In this document: positions 15,419-22,172 of the stretch, piece after piece
Numbering within the stretch: the stretch's first letter is position 1
Layout: every line of letters starts with the position of its first letter
Assembly (NCBI GenBank): GCA_038211505.1
Contig: JBBQVO010000022.1
Span: 1 to 27,999 of the forward strand
From: JBBQVO01 sp038211505
Lineage (GTDB): Bacteria > Chloroflexota > Dehalococcoidia > DSTF01 > JACRBR01
Reading direction: 5' to 3'
Length of the DNA: 27,999 nucleotides
The notes under the pieces: model-generated
Database searches by the model: none
What the model saw: the letters and a program-made list of their open reading frames with translations, nothing else
What the model was told of the DNA's origin: nothing
Made by a program: the position numbers and the translations under genes

Positions 15419-16168
15419 ATGAACGCAACCAGGGTGACGATGCCGCGACCTTCGGCCGGTTCTGCTGAGACTCCAGCTTCGAAGCCGATAGCCGCGCATT
15501 CGAGCTGGAGTTTCCTCACGAATTACGCGTTGACGCTCGTCTACGTCGCGCTCCATCCCGAGTCGACGGTTCGGACGATCGCCCACGATGTCGGCATCAC
15601 GGAGCGGGCGACTCTGGCGATTCTACGTGACCTGGACGACGAAGGCATCGTCGATCGCGTCCGCAACGGCCGGCGCAACACCTACTCGCTGAATTTTCAA
15701 CGCTTGGCGCATCTGCGACGCGGGGGGACGACGACGTCGCTCACGCCGCGGCTCTTCGTCGATGTCGTGATCAAGACACTCTTCGACATGGCAACGCGCG
15801 AAGGAATGGTCGTCGAGCACGGGCCGCCGCGGGTGGTGGCCGAAGCCGAGAGCGAGGCGCGCGCCGGAGCGTGGGGCTTCTTCACGAACCATCTGCTGAT
15901 CTTGCTGACGATCGCGCGCGACGGATCGCAAACGGTGCGCGAGCTCGCCGTTGCGTCTGGCGTGACGGAGCGGGCGGCTGTCGCGATCCTCAATCAGCTG
16001 GAAGCGGCGACGGTGATCGAGCGCCACCGCTCGGGCCGGCGCAACAGCTACACGATCGATTTCGAGGCCTTCCGCACGTTCGAAGGATGGCAATTCGAGT
16101 CGTGGCGCATCCCCGAAGAACTGATCGACGTCGCGACCTTCGGCCTCAAGAGGCTCTCGGCGAAGTAG
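15419..16168 (+). CDS. Double winged-helix transcriptional regulator, copy 1
   Basis: A protein of about 249 residues with two MarR/IclR-like winged helices in one chain. Module A reads SWSFLTNYALTLVYVALHP, then STVRTIAHDVGITERATLAILRDLDDEGIV and GRRNTYSLNF. Module B reads AWGFFTNHLLILLTIARDG, then TVRELAVASGVTERAAVAILNQLE and GRRNSYTIDF. A tail FEGWQFESWRIPEELIDVATFG follows. The two modules are clearly homologous, so one chain could act as a pseudo-dimer. No ligand domain is apparent, and the targets are unknown. The start is ambiguous among GTG 15410, ATG 15419 and ATG 15440, none with a strong SD. A close paralogue follows after about 31 nt. Confidence 0.8.
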   Translation: MNATRVTMPRPSAGSAETPASKPIAAHSSWSFLTNYALTLVYVALHPESTVRTIAHDVGITERATLAILRDLDDEGIVDRVRNGRRNTYSLNFQRLAHLRRGGTTTSLTPRLFVDVVIKTLFDMATREGMVVEHGPPRVVAEAESEARAGAWGFFTNHLLILLTIARDGSQTVRELAVASGVTERAAVAILNQLEAATVIERHRSGRRNSYTIDFEAFRTFEGWQFESWRIPEELIDVATFGLKRLSAK

Positions 16169-16199
16169 TCGAACTAACAATCGTTGCCGTGGCGAAAGC

Positions 16200-16913
16200 G
16201 TGGCTATGCCTGCGAGTTCCCCCTCCCGCGCACCCGAAACGACAGCGCCCGCACATCCGACGTGGAGCTTCCTCACAAATCAGCCGGTGATCCTGATCTA
16301 CGTTGTCCAGAATCCAGATTCGACGGTGCGCGTGATCGCGCAGGGTGTGGGATTGACGGAGCGCGCGGCGCTGGGCATCCTTCGCGATCTCGATGACGAA
16401 GGGCTCGTGACGCGACATCGCGAGGGCAGGCGTAACACATACGTCGTCAACTACTCGCGGCTGCTGGGCGTCGCCGAGATCGGTTCCGGCATGCCGAACG
16501 GCGCGATGGTCGCCGTCGTCCGCGCGCTGACCGCGATTTCGCCGGAGGCGCAGCGAGCGGCGAAGGAGCATGCCGTGACGGCGCACGATCGCCGCGCTCG
16601 CGCCGGCACGTGGGAGTTCTTCACGAACCACATGACGCTGCTCGGCGCGATCGCGCGCAACCCGACGGGGACGGTACGCGAGCTGGCGATCTCCGTCGGC
16701 ATCACCGAGCGCTCGACGGTCGCGATCCTCAATCAGCTCGAAGCATCGGGTGTCGTCGAGCGGCTGCGCGAGGGGCGGCGGAACAGTTACACGATCGACC
16801 TCGAAGCATTCCGCGGCTTCGGCGGCTGGCAATTCGAGGGATGGCGCATCCCGGACGAGTTGATCGATGTCGCGACGAATGGCATCAAGCTGCTGCTTGC
16901 TACGTCGGGTTAA
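16200..16913 (+). CDS. Double winged-helix transcriptional regulator, copy 2
   Basis: A 237-residue paralogue of the preceding gene with the same A-B architecture: TWSFLTNQPVILIYVVQNPDSTVR ... ILRDLDDEGLVTRHREGRRNTY, then TWEFFTNHMTLLGAIARNPTGTVRELAISVGITERSTVAILNQLE ... GRRNSYTID, ending FGGWQFEGWRIPDELIDVATNG. A resembles A and B resembles B between the two genes better than A resembles B within one gene. The internal duplication therefore came before the gene duplication. It starts at GTG 16200, or possibly ATG 16206, 31-37 nt after copy 1, which suggests one transcript. Its TAA stop lies in the TTAACCACGA sequence of a dispersed repeat. Confidence 0.8.
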   Translation: MAMPASSPSRAPETTAPAHPTWSFLTNQPVILIYVVQNPDSTVRVIAQGVGLTERAALGILRDLDDEGLVTRHREGRRNTYVVNYSRLLGVAEIGSGMPNGAMVAVVRALTAISPEAQRAAKEHAVTAHDRRARAGTWEFFTNHMTLLGAIARNPTGTVRELAISVGITERSTVAILNQLEASGVVERLREGRRNSYTIDLEAFRGFGGWQFEGWRIPDELIDVATNGIKLLLATSG

Positions 16914-16952
16914 CCACGACGTCCGGGTAACCACGAAGGGCACGAAGGGTTA
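16909..16952. repeat. Two units of the TTAACCACGAAGGGCAC-type repeat at the end of copy 2
   Basis: GGTTAACCACGACG at 16909 is followed by GGTAACCACGAAGGGCACGA at 16926 and GGGTTAA at about 16947-16953. The second unit has inverted ends, TAACC and GGTTA. The stop codon of the upstream gene is part of the first unit. Confidence 0.6.
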
Positions 16953-17063
16953 AGGGAGCGCGCCGGGCGGTTGTCGTCGGGTTGCGAGAGATCCCGGGCG
17001 GCCGCGACTTCGGGCGGAGCGGCGGTCGCCCGAACGGTACCGCTGACCCAGTCCCAAGCAGGA

Positions 17064-17138
17064 CAGGTCTGAAGACCTGCCGTACGGGTGTCGGATCTCT
17101 ATCGCTGCCGACGAAGGCGCGGCGAGCAGCGCCCTTAC
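17064..17138. repeat. Two more hairpin repeats in the convergent gap 16914-17204
   Basis: CAGGTCT-GA-AGACCTG lies at 17064-17079, followed by CCGTAC. GGCGC...GCGCC lies at 17116-17133, followed by C and TTAC (17135-17138); this one is nearly identical to the GGGCGC elements at 6920 and 26256-26462. No gene is visible in the 291-nt gap, and these hairpins may terminate the converging transcripts. Confidence 0.65.
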
Positions 17139-17204
17139 GTGAGCGCGAGATGATCACGATCACAGCGTGAAGTGCGGCCAGAGCGAGATGCCGGGCGACG
17201 ATGC

Positions 17205-18533
17205 CTATTCGCGGCGGAGGGCTTCGATGGGGTCGAGGCGGGCGGCGCGCCAGGCGGGATAGACGCCGAAGACGAGGCCCGTCGCGGCTGACATGCCGAG
17301 GCCGGCGAGGATCCACTTCGGCGTGATCACGTAGTCGCTGCCATCGGCGCTGATCTTGAAGCTGGCGACCAGCAGGTTGATGGTGAAGTTCCAGTCGTGC
17401 TGCAGGATCTGCGTGATACCGACGCCGACCCCGACGCCGATTAACCCGCCGAATGTCGTCACGACGAGCGCCTCGATAATGAACTGCATCAGGATGTCGC
17501 GCCGCTTGGCGCCGACCGCCTTGCGGATGCCGATCTCGCGCGTCCGCTCGCTCACCGACACGAGCATGATATTCATGATGCCGATGCCGCCGACGACAAG
17601 CGCGATCAGCGCGATCGATACGAGCAGCACGCTCAGTGTGCGGTCGACCTGCGTCGCGGTCGAGAGCACATCACTCTGCGACTGAATGTTGAAGTCGTTG
17701 TCGACTCCTTCGGCGAGGTTGTGCCGCTTGCGGAGGAGCGCCGTCACTTCTTGCTTAATCTCGGCGGCCTTCGACCGATCCTTGACCTTGAGGTTGATGA
17801 CGGTCACGTTCGTCAGGCCGCGCGCATTCCGGATGAACGGGACGCGCGCCTGAAACGACGGCAGTGGCGTGATGACGACGTTGTCCTGATCCGTCGCCGA
17901 TGTGGCGCCCTTCGCCTCCATCACGCCGATGACCGTGAAGTTGAAGCCGACCGAGAAGTTGCCAGGCCCAACGGTGACGCGAACGTTCTCGCCGATCGGA
18001 TCCTTGTCACCGAAGAGCTTGTCCTTGACGCCGGCGCCCAGCACGACGAACAGCGCCTTCTTCGTGACATCGTCTTCGCTGATGAAGCGCCCGTCGGACA
18101 CATAGAAATCACGAACCGATTGATAGTTGGATTCGGTGCCGATGAGCGTCGAGCTGACGTTCTGTCCGCGATAGATCGCTGTTGCGCTGAACGGCAGGCC
18201 GGGCGCCGGCGCCGTTGCCTGCGCGGCAAGCCCGTCGAGGCCATCAAACCCCGCCGCTTCGATGGCGCGCTCATCCTCGAGGAAGAGCCCTGGGCCCTGG
18301 CCGGGCAGTTGGAGGCCGGTCGTCGTCTTGCCAGAGCCGGGCTGGATGAACATCAGGTTGCTGCCGAGGCCGCGGATCTGATCCGTCACGCCTTTCTGCG
18401 CTCCCTGGCCCGCGGCTGTGAGCGCGATGACGGCCGAGATGCCGATGATGATGCCCAGCATCGTCAGGAGGGTGCGCAGGATGTTGCTGCGCAGCGCGAT
18501 CAGCGCTGTAAGGACGACGTCGGTGGGGCTCAT
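17205..18533 (-). CDS. MacB-like ABC transporter permease (FtsX domain)
   Basis: A 442-residue membrane protein. It has an N-terminal transmembrane helix (ILRTLLTMLGIIIGISAVIAL), an extracytoplasmic MacB_PCD domain of about 240 residues, and three C-terminal helices with the FtsX signature (VSVSERTREIGIRKAVGAKRRDILMQF). It ends PIEALRRE, typical of MacB/YknZ/LolC-type permeases. Such proteins work by mechanotransmission and do not themselves form a solute channel. Its ATG overlaps the stop of the ATPase gene (ATGA, 18530-18533), so the two are translationally coupled. With the adaptor and ATPase genes it makes a MacAB-like exporter. No TolC gene is nearby. The substrate is unknown; peptides, lipids or antibiotics are possible. 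Confidence 0.93.
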   Translation of the reverse strand: MSPTDVVLTALIALRSNILRTLLTMLGIIIGISAVIALTAAGQGAQKGVTDQIRGLGSNLMFIQPGSGKTTTGLQLPGQGPGLFLEDERAIEAAGFDGLDGLAAQATAPAPGLPFSATAIYRGQNVSSTLIGTESNYQSVRDFYVSDGRFISEDDVTKKALFVVLGAGVKDKLFGDKDPIGENVRVTVGPGNFSVGFNFTVIGVMEAKGATSATDQDNVVITPLPSFQARVPFIRNARGLTNVTVINLKVKDRSKAAEIKQEVTALLRKRHNLAEGVDNDFNIQSQSDVLSTATQVDRTLSVLLVSIALIALVVGGIGIMNIMLVSVSERTREIGIRKAVGAKRRDILMQFIIEALVVTTFGGLIGVGVGVGITQILQHDWNFTINLLVASFKISADGSDYVITPKWILAGLGMSAATGLVFGVYPAWRAARLDPIEALRRE

Positions 18534-19300
18534 GGCGCGGTTCTCAATGTGGCCGCCGGCGCCGCTTCGGCAGGCGGCGGCGGATTCGGCGCGACTGTCG
18601 TAGGCGGATGCGCACGTTCGTAGACAGGTACGTTCGGCTCGTCGCTGACGATCTCGCCGTCACGCAGCGAGACGACACGACGCGTGTAGGCGGCGACATC
18701 GGGCTCGTGCGTGACGAAGGCGATCGTTATGCCGTGTTCGGCGTTGAGTTTGCGGAAGATCTCCATCACATCGTGGCTCGTCTTGGTGTCGAGCGCGCCT
18801 GTCGGCTCGTCGGCGAGCAGCAGCGCCGGGTTGCCGACGATGGCGCGGGCGATCGCGACGCGCTGTTGCTGGCCACCGGACAACTGCGTCGGCCGGTGAT
18901 GCATGCGGCTCTCGAGGCCGACCATGCGCAGGGCCACCTTCGCAACCTGTTTGCGGTTCGTGACGCCGCGATACGAGAGCGGCATGGCGACCTGATCGAT
19001 CGCGTTGAGGCGCGGCAGCAGATTGAATGACTGGAAGACGAAGCCGAGGCGGCGGTTGCGCACCGTCGCCAGTTGGGCATCGTTGAGGCGGCTGACGTTG
19101 ACGCCGTCGAGCTCGTAGATGCCGGCGGTCGGGCGGTCGAGGCAGCCGATGATGTTCATCAGCGTCGATTTTCCGGATCCGGAGGGGCCCATGATCGCCA
19201 TGAACTCGCCGTCATGAATCTCGAGATCGACGCCGCGCAGCGCGTGCACGGTTTGCGACCCGAGTTTGTACGCCTTGGCGATGCCGCGCAGCCTGATCAT
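18530..19300 (-). CDS. MacB/LolD-type ABC transporter ATPase
   Basis: A 256-residue nucleotide-binding subunit. It has Walker A GPSGSGKST (38-46), Q-loop VFQSFNLLPRL, signature LSGGQQQR (140-147), Walker B LLLADEPTGALD (160-171) and the H-loop in VTHEPDVA. The length and the EPTGALDTKTS sequence place it in the MacB/LolD/YknY group that energises FtsX-type permeases. A C-terminal extension of about 25 residues is Pro/Ala-rich. It starts 3 nt after the adaptor gene and overlaps the permease gene, so it is firmly in the operon with both. Confidence 0.96.
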   Translation of the reverse strand: MIRLRGIAKAYKLGSQTVHALRGVDLEIHDGEFMAIMGPSGSGKSTLMNIIGCLDRPTAGIYELDGVNVSRLNDAQLATVRNRRLGFVFQSFNLLPRLNAIDQVAMPLSYRGVTNRKQVAKVALRMVGLESRMHHRPTQLSGGQQQRVAIARAIVGNPALLLADEPTGALDTKTSHDVMEIFRKLNAEHGITIAFVTHEPDVAAYTRRVVSLRDGEIVSDEPNVPVYERAHPPTTVAPNPPPPAEAAPAATLRTAP

Positions 19301-19303
19301 GCG

Positions 19304-21244
19304 CTACCTCAGCCCGCCGGGTATCGTCGGCGCTGCCTTGGGCGTGGGCGCCTTGCCGTTCGCGCCGACGAGCGACGCGACCTGCACGACATCGCCCTCT
19401 GCGAGGCCGGTGAGCACCTCGACGTTGTTCGTGTCCGTTGCGCCGGTCGTGACGACCTGATCTTCGACGGTGCCATTGGCACGCTTCACGCTCACGACCT
19501 GGTCGCTGCCGCGGCGGCGAATGGCCCGCGGCGGGATGACGAGCACGTTTTGCTTTGAGTCGGTCGTGATTTGGCCGCGGCCGTTCATGCCCTGCGTTGG
19601 CGCTGGATTGTTCGGCAGGATGACGATCGCGGCATCGACCTCATACGTTACGACGCCGTTCGTTGACGTCGGGCTGGCGCCGATCGTCGTGACGGTGAAC
19701 GGGTAGGGCTTACCGGGCAGCGCGTCGAAGAGCACGACGCCACCCTGGTTGACTTTAATGTTCGCGAAGTCGGTCTCCTGCAGGCTCATCTTCAGCCGGA
19801 TCGCGTCAGGCGTCAGCAGCACGATCGGGACCGATGCCGCGGAAGCGACGCCTGCGCCGCCGCCGAACTCGCCGACCTTGGCGTTCACCGCGGCGATCAT
19901 GCCGGAGAACGGCGCGATGATCTGTGCGTTCCTTAGCCGGATCCGCGCCGCTTCGACCGTGAGCGACGCCGACTGCACGGCCTGTCGCGCCTGATCGATC
20001 GCATTCTGCGTCGCGCCGCGGTAGGCCTCGTCACGCTTCGCCTGCGCGGCATCGACGGAAGCCTGCGCGCTCTGCGCGGCGGCGAGCAGCGTCGAGCGCT
20101 GGAAGTCCGTGCCGCCCTCCATCACCGTGGCGAGCTTCTGTTGCGCGGCTGTCATCGACGCTTGCGCGGAGTTGACGCCGGCATCGGCCGCGGCGATGTC
20201 GGCGGCGGTCGGGCCGTCGTTCACGGCGCCGAGTTTCGCCTGGGCCGAGCTCACAGCCTGCTGGCCAGCCGTGACGGCAGCGTTGGCTGAATTGAGCGAG
20301 TTCTGTGCGCTGAGCAGGGAGCTGTTGGCGGCGATGACGCCGTTTGCCAGCGTGGGACGCGATGGCGGCGGCGATGGTGTCGCATCGCTCAACGCTGTGT
20401 TCATAAGCGCGGCGTCCGTACCGGAGATCGGCGCTGCCTGCGTCGTGCAGAACGACGGCGACGTGTCGCCGCTCGGCGACGAACAGTACGTCGCCTCGGC
20501 GCTCTTCAGCGCGGCGGTGGCCGTCGTTACCGTGTTCTGCGCGCTCGATGCGCCGTTCTGCGCCGCCGTCAGCGACGACTGCGCCTGCGCCACGCCGGCT
20601 TCGGCGGCGCTGCGATCGGAGTTCGTCGGCGTCGTGTTGAGTTTGTCGCGCGTCGCCTGCGCTGTGGCGAGTTGCGCCGCCGCCGCGCTCACGCCCTGCT
20701 GCGCGGCAGCGACATCGGCCGACGCGCCGCCATCGACGAGGTCCTGGTAGTCGTTCTGGGCCTTCGTCAGCGCCGCCTGCGCTGTCGCGAGCCCTTGATC
20801 GGCCGCCGTCAGCTGCGCCCGCGTCGAACCGGCGGCGAGATCGTCGAGCTTCAACTGCGCCGCGCGCTGATTCGCCTCAGCAGACGCAACAGCGTTCGCC
20901 AGATCGTCGGACTCGACGCTGGCGAGCACGTCGCCCTGCTGCACGCGATCACCGACTTTGACGTTGACGGTGGCGATCTTTCCGGATGTCTGGAAGGTGA
21001 GATTGCTGCTCAACTGCGCGTCAGCGACGCCGGAGATCGTCAGCGTCTGGTTGATCGTCGCCTTCGTCACCGGGATCTCTTCGGTCGAGCGCGTCACCGT
21101 CGCCGAGTCGCTCTTGAACACGAAGTAGTAGAGCGCGCCGGCGATCGCGGCGCCGCCGATCAGCAGCACGAGCAGCGTGATGATGCGGCCGCGCCACTTG
21201 TTCTCGGATAGTGATAGTTCGTCTTCCAGATTGATCGCCGTCAA
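19304..21244 (-). CDS. Periplasmic/extracytoplasmic adaptor of the MacAB-like exporter (HlyD/MacA family)
   Basis: A 646-residue membrane-fusion-type protein. It has one N-terminal transmembrane helix (about 20-43) and a split biotinyl-lipoyl domain (GKIATVNVKVGDRVQQGDVLASVES at about 88-112 and IIAPFSGMIAAVNAKVGEFGG after the coiled coil). Between these is an unusually long Ala/Gln-rich helical hairpin of about 340 residues, followed by beta-barrel and membrane-proximal domains. MacA is about 370 residues, so this hairpin is much extended. It contains an insert with two cysteines (254 and 266). The ATG overlaps the tetR stop (21241-21244) and the ATPase gene follows after 3 nt. Its role is to couple the ABC pump to the outer layer of the cell. 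Confidence 0.92.
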   Translation of the reverse strand: MTAINLEDELSLSENKWRGRIITLLVLLIGGAAIAGALYYFVFKSDSATVTRSTEEIPVTKATINQTLTISGVADAQLSSNLTFQTSGKIATVNVKVGDRVQQGDVLASVESDDLANAVASAEANQRAAQLKLDDLAAGSTRAQLTAADQGLATAQAALTKAQNDYQDLVDGGASADVAAAQQGVSAAAAQLATAQATRDKLNTTPTNSDRSAAEAGVAQAQSSLTAAQNGASSAQNTVTTATAALKSAEATYCSSPSGDTSPSFCTTQAAPISGTDAALMNTALSDATPSPPPSRPTLANGVIAANSSLLSAQNSLNSANAAVTAGQQAVSSAQAKLGAVNDGPTAADIAAADAGVNSAQASMTAAQQKLATVMEGGTDFQRSTLLAAAQSAQASVDAAQAKRDEAYRGATQNAIDQARQAVQSASLTVEAARIRLRNAQIIAPFSGMIAAVNAKVGEFGGGAGVASAASVPIVLLTPDAIRLKMSLQETDFANIKVNQGGVVLFDALPGKPYPFTVTTIGASPTSTNGVVTYEVDAAIVILPNNPAPTQGMNGRGQITTDSKQNVLVIPPRAIRRRGSDQVVSVKRANGTVEDQVVTTGATDTNNVEVLTGLAEGDVVQVASLVGANGKAPTPKAAPTIPGGLR

Positions 21245-21927
21245 CGGCCCACCCTCCCGATGCCTGACTCTGCTCCGCGATCGCGGGGACCTTCAGGGAT
21301 GCTCAGCGCTTTCAATTCGATGTCACACAGCGAGCGGACGACCGTCGTAGCGTCGGCGCTCAGTGCATTGGGACTGAGAAGGATCATGTGCGCGCTCGCG
21401 AAGATGCGTGACGTGGCCTGCGCGTCTTCCGCGGCGAATTCGCCAGCGGCGATGCTGCGATCGACGATGCGCTGAATCGCGCCGGAGAGCATCACCGGCA
21501 GCGACTGATTGCCGGCGGGCGCGTGGCGCGCGGGCAGCGGGCGCGTCATCTCGCGCCGCACGCCCTCCTGCCACATGAGCGAGAGCACGTCGCGGTTGCG
21601 GCCGATCGTCGCGGCGAAACGGCCGGTGAGCGCGATTAACGCCTCGGCCGCGCTCGATCCGTCAAGCGTTTCGTCGAGCAGCGCGGCGTCGATCTCATCG
21701 CGCCCGATCTCGAGAATCGCTTCGAGGATTGCCTGTTTGTCGGCGAAATAGCGGTAGAACGTGCCGAATCCGAGGTCCGCTGCTTCTGAGATCGCGGCGA
21801 TCGTCGTCGACGGGAAGCCGTCGCGGGCGAACAGGCGGCGCGCGGCGGCGACGAGCGCGTCGCGGTTCTTCGCCCGTTTCCGGGCGAGGCGGGAAGCTGA
21901 TTCGTTCATCAGGGTTGATGGAGGCAT
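21241..21927 (-). CDS. TetR-family regulator, first gene of the export operon
   Basis: A 228-residue regulator with a standard TetR N-terminal helix-turn-helix: ALVAAARRLFARDGFPSTTIAAISEAADLGFGTFYRYFADKQAILEAIL (residues about 27-75). A helical ligand-binding domain follows with little sequence conservation. It overlaps the adaptor gene by 4 nt, so it probably represses its own operon and is released by the exporter's substrate. Start choice: ATG 21927 or ATG 21909 (MNESASRL), neither with a clear SD. A perfect CCGCGCGCGG palindrome at 21942-21951, 15 nt upstream, is a possible operator. It is divergent from the protease gene. Confidence 0.92.
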   Translation of the reverse strand: MPPSTLMNESASRLARKRAKNRDALVAAARRLFARDGFPSTTIAAISEAADLGFGTFYRYFADKQAILEAILEIGRDEIDAALLDETLDGSSAAEALIALTGRFAATIGRNRDVLSLMWQEGVRREMTRPLPARHAPAGNQSLPVMLSGAIQRIVDRSIAAGEFAAEDAQATSRIFASAHMILLSPNALSADATTVVRSLCDIELKALSIPEGPRDRGAESGIGRVGR

Positions 21928-22017
21928 CGCGCCAGAGACTACCGCGCGCGGAGTTCTAGGTCATTGCGGAAGTGTGATCACCGCCTCGTTTTTGTCAAGT
22001 TCCGACACAATTTGGAT

Positions 22018-22156
22018 CCAGCGGGAACCGCAACCCGTGGAGTGAGACGCCGAGGCCACGCCGGGAATCGCGCCTCGCACCGAGCAAAGCTCTTAAGGGG
22101 AGACCCGTACGCGCCGACACTCTTGGAGAGGTTGCCCGCGCAACCCGGTTCCGCTT
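22018..22156 (+). ncRNA. Structured leader RNA upstream of the subtilase (riboswitch-like, class unknown)
   Basis: A closing stem P1 pairs AGCGG-g-AACCG (22020-22030) with CGGTTCCGCT (22146-22155). Inside are GGAGTG/CACTCT (22039-22044 with 22118-22123), which encloses CGAGGC/GCCTCG (22051-22056 with 22072-22077), GAGC-AAA-GCTC (22082-22092) and GGG-GAGA-CCC with a GNRA loop (22097-22106). A last hairpin, GGTTGC/GCAACC (22130-22145), directly abuts P1. P1 ends 5 nt before the SD. A CACAAT hexamer at 22006-22011 would start transcription at about the first base of P1. I could not match it to a known riboswitch class. Confidence 0.5.
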
Positions 22157-22172
22157 GGGGGAGGGGTCGTCG

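Noticed and set aside
21992..22007. TGTC...GACA inverted repeat as TetR operator
   Set aside because: Arms are only 4 bp and it lies about 65 nt from the tetR start. The CCGCGCGCGG palindrome at 21942-21951 is a better, though still weak, candidate.
22018..22156. Naming the protease leader as a c-di-GMP-I or ydaO (c-di-AMP) riboswitch
   Set aside because: Only fragments of either consensus are present and in the wrong spacing. A covariance-model search is needed, so I leave the class open.
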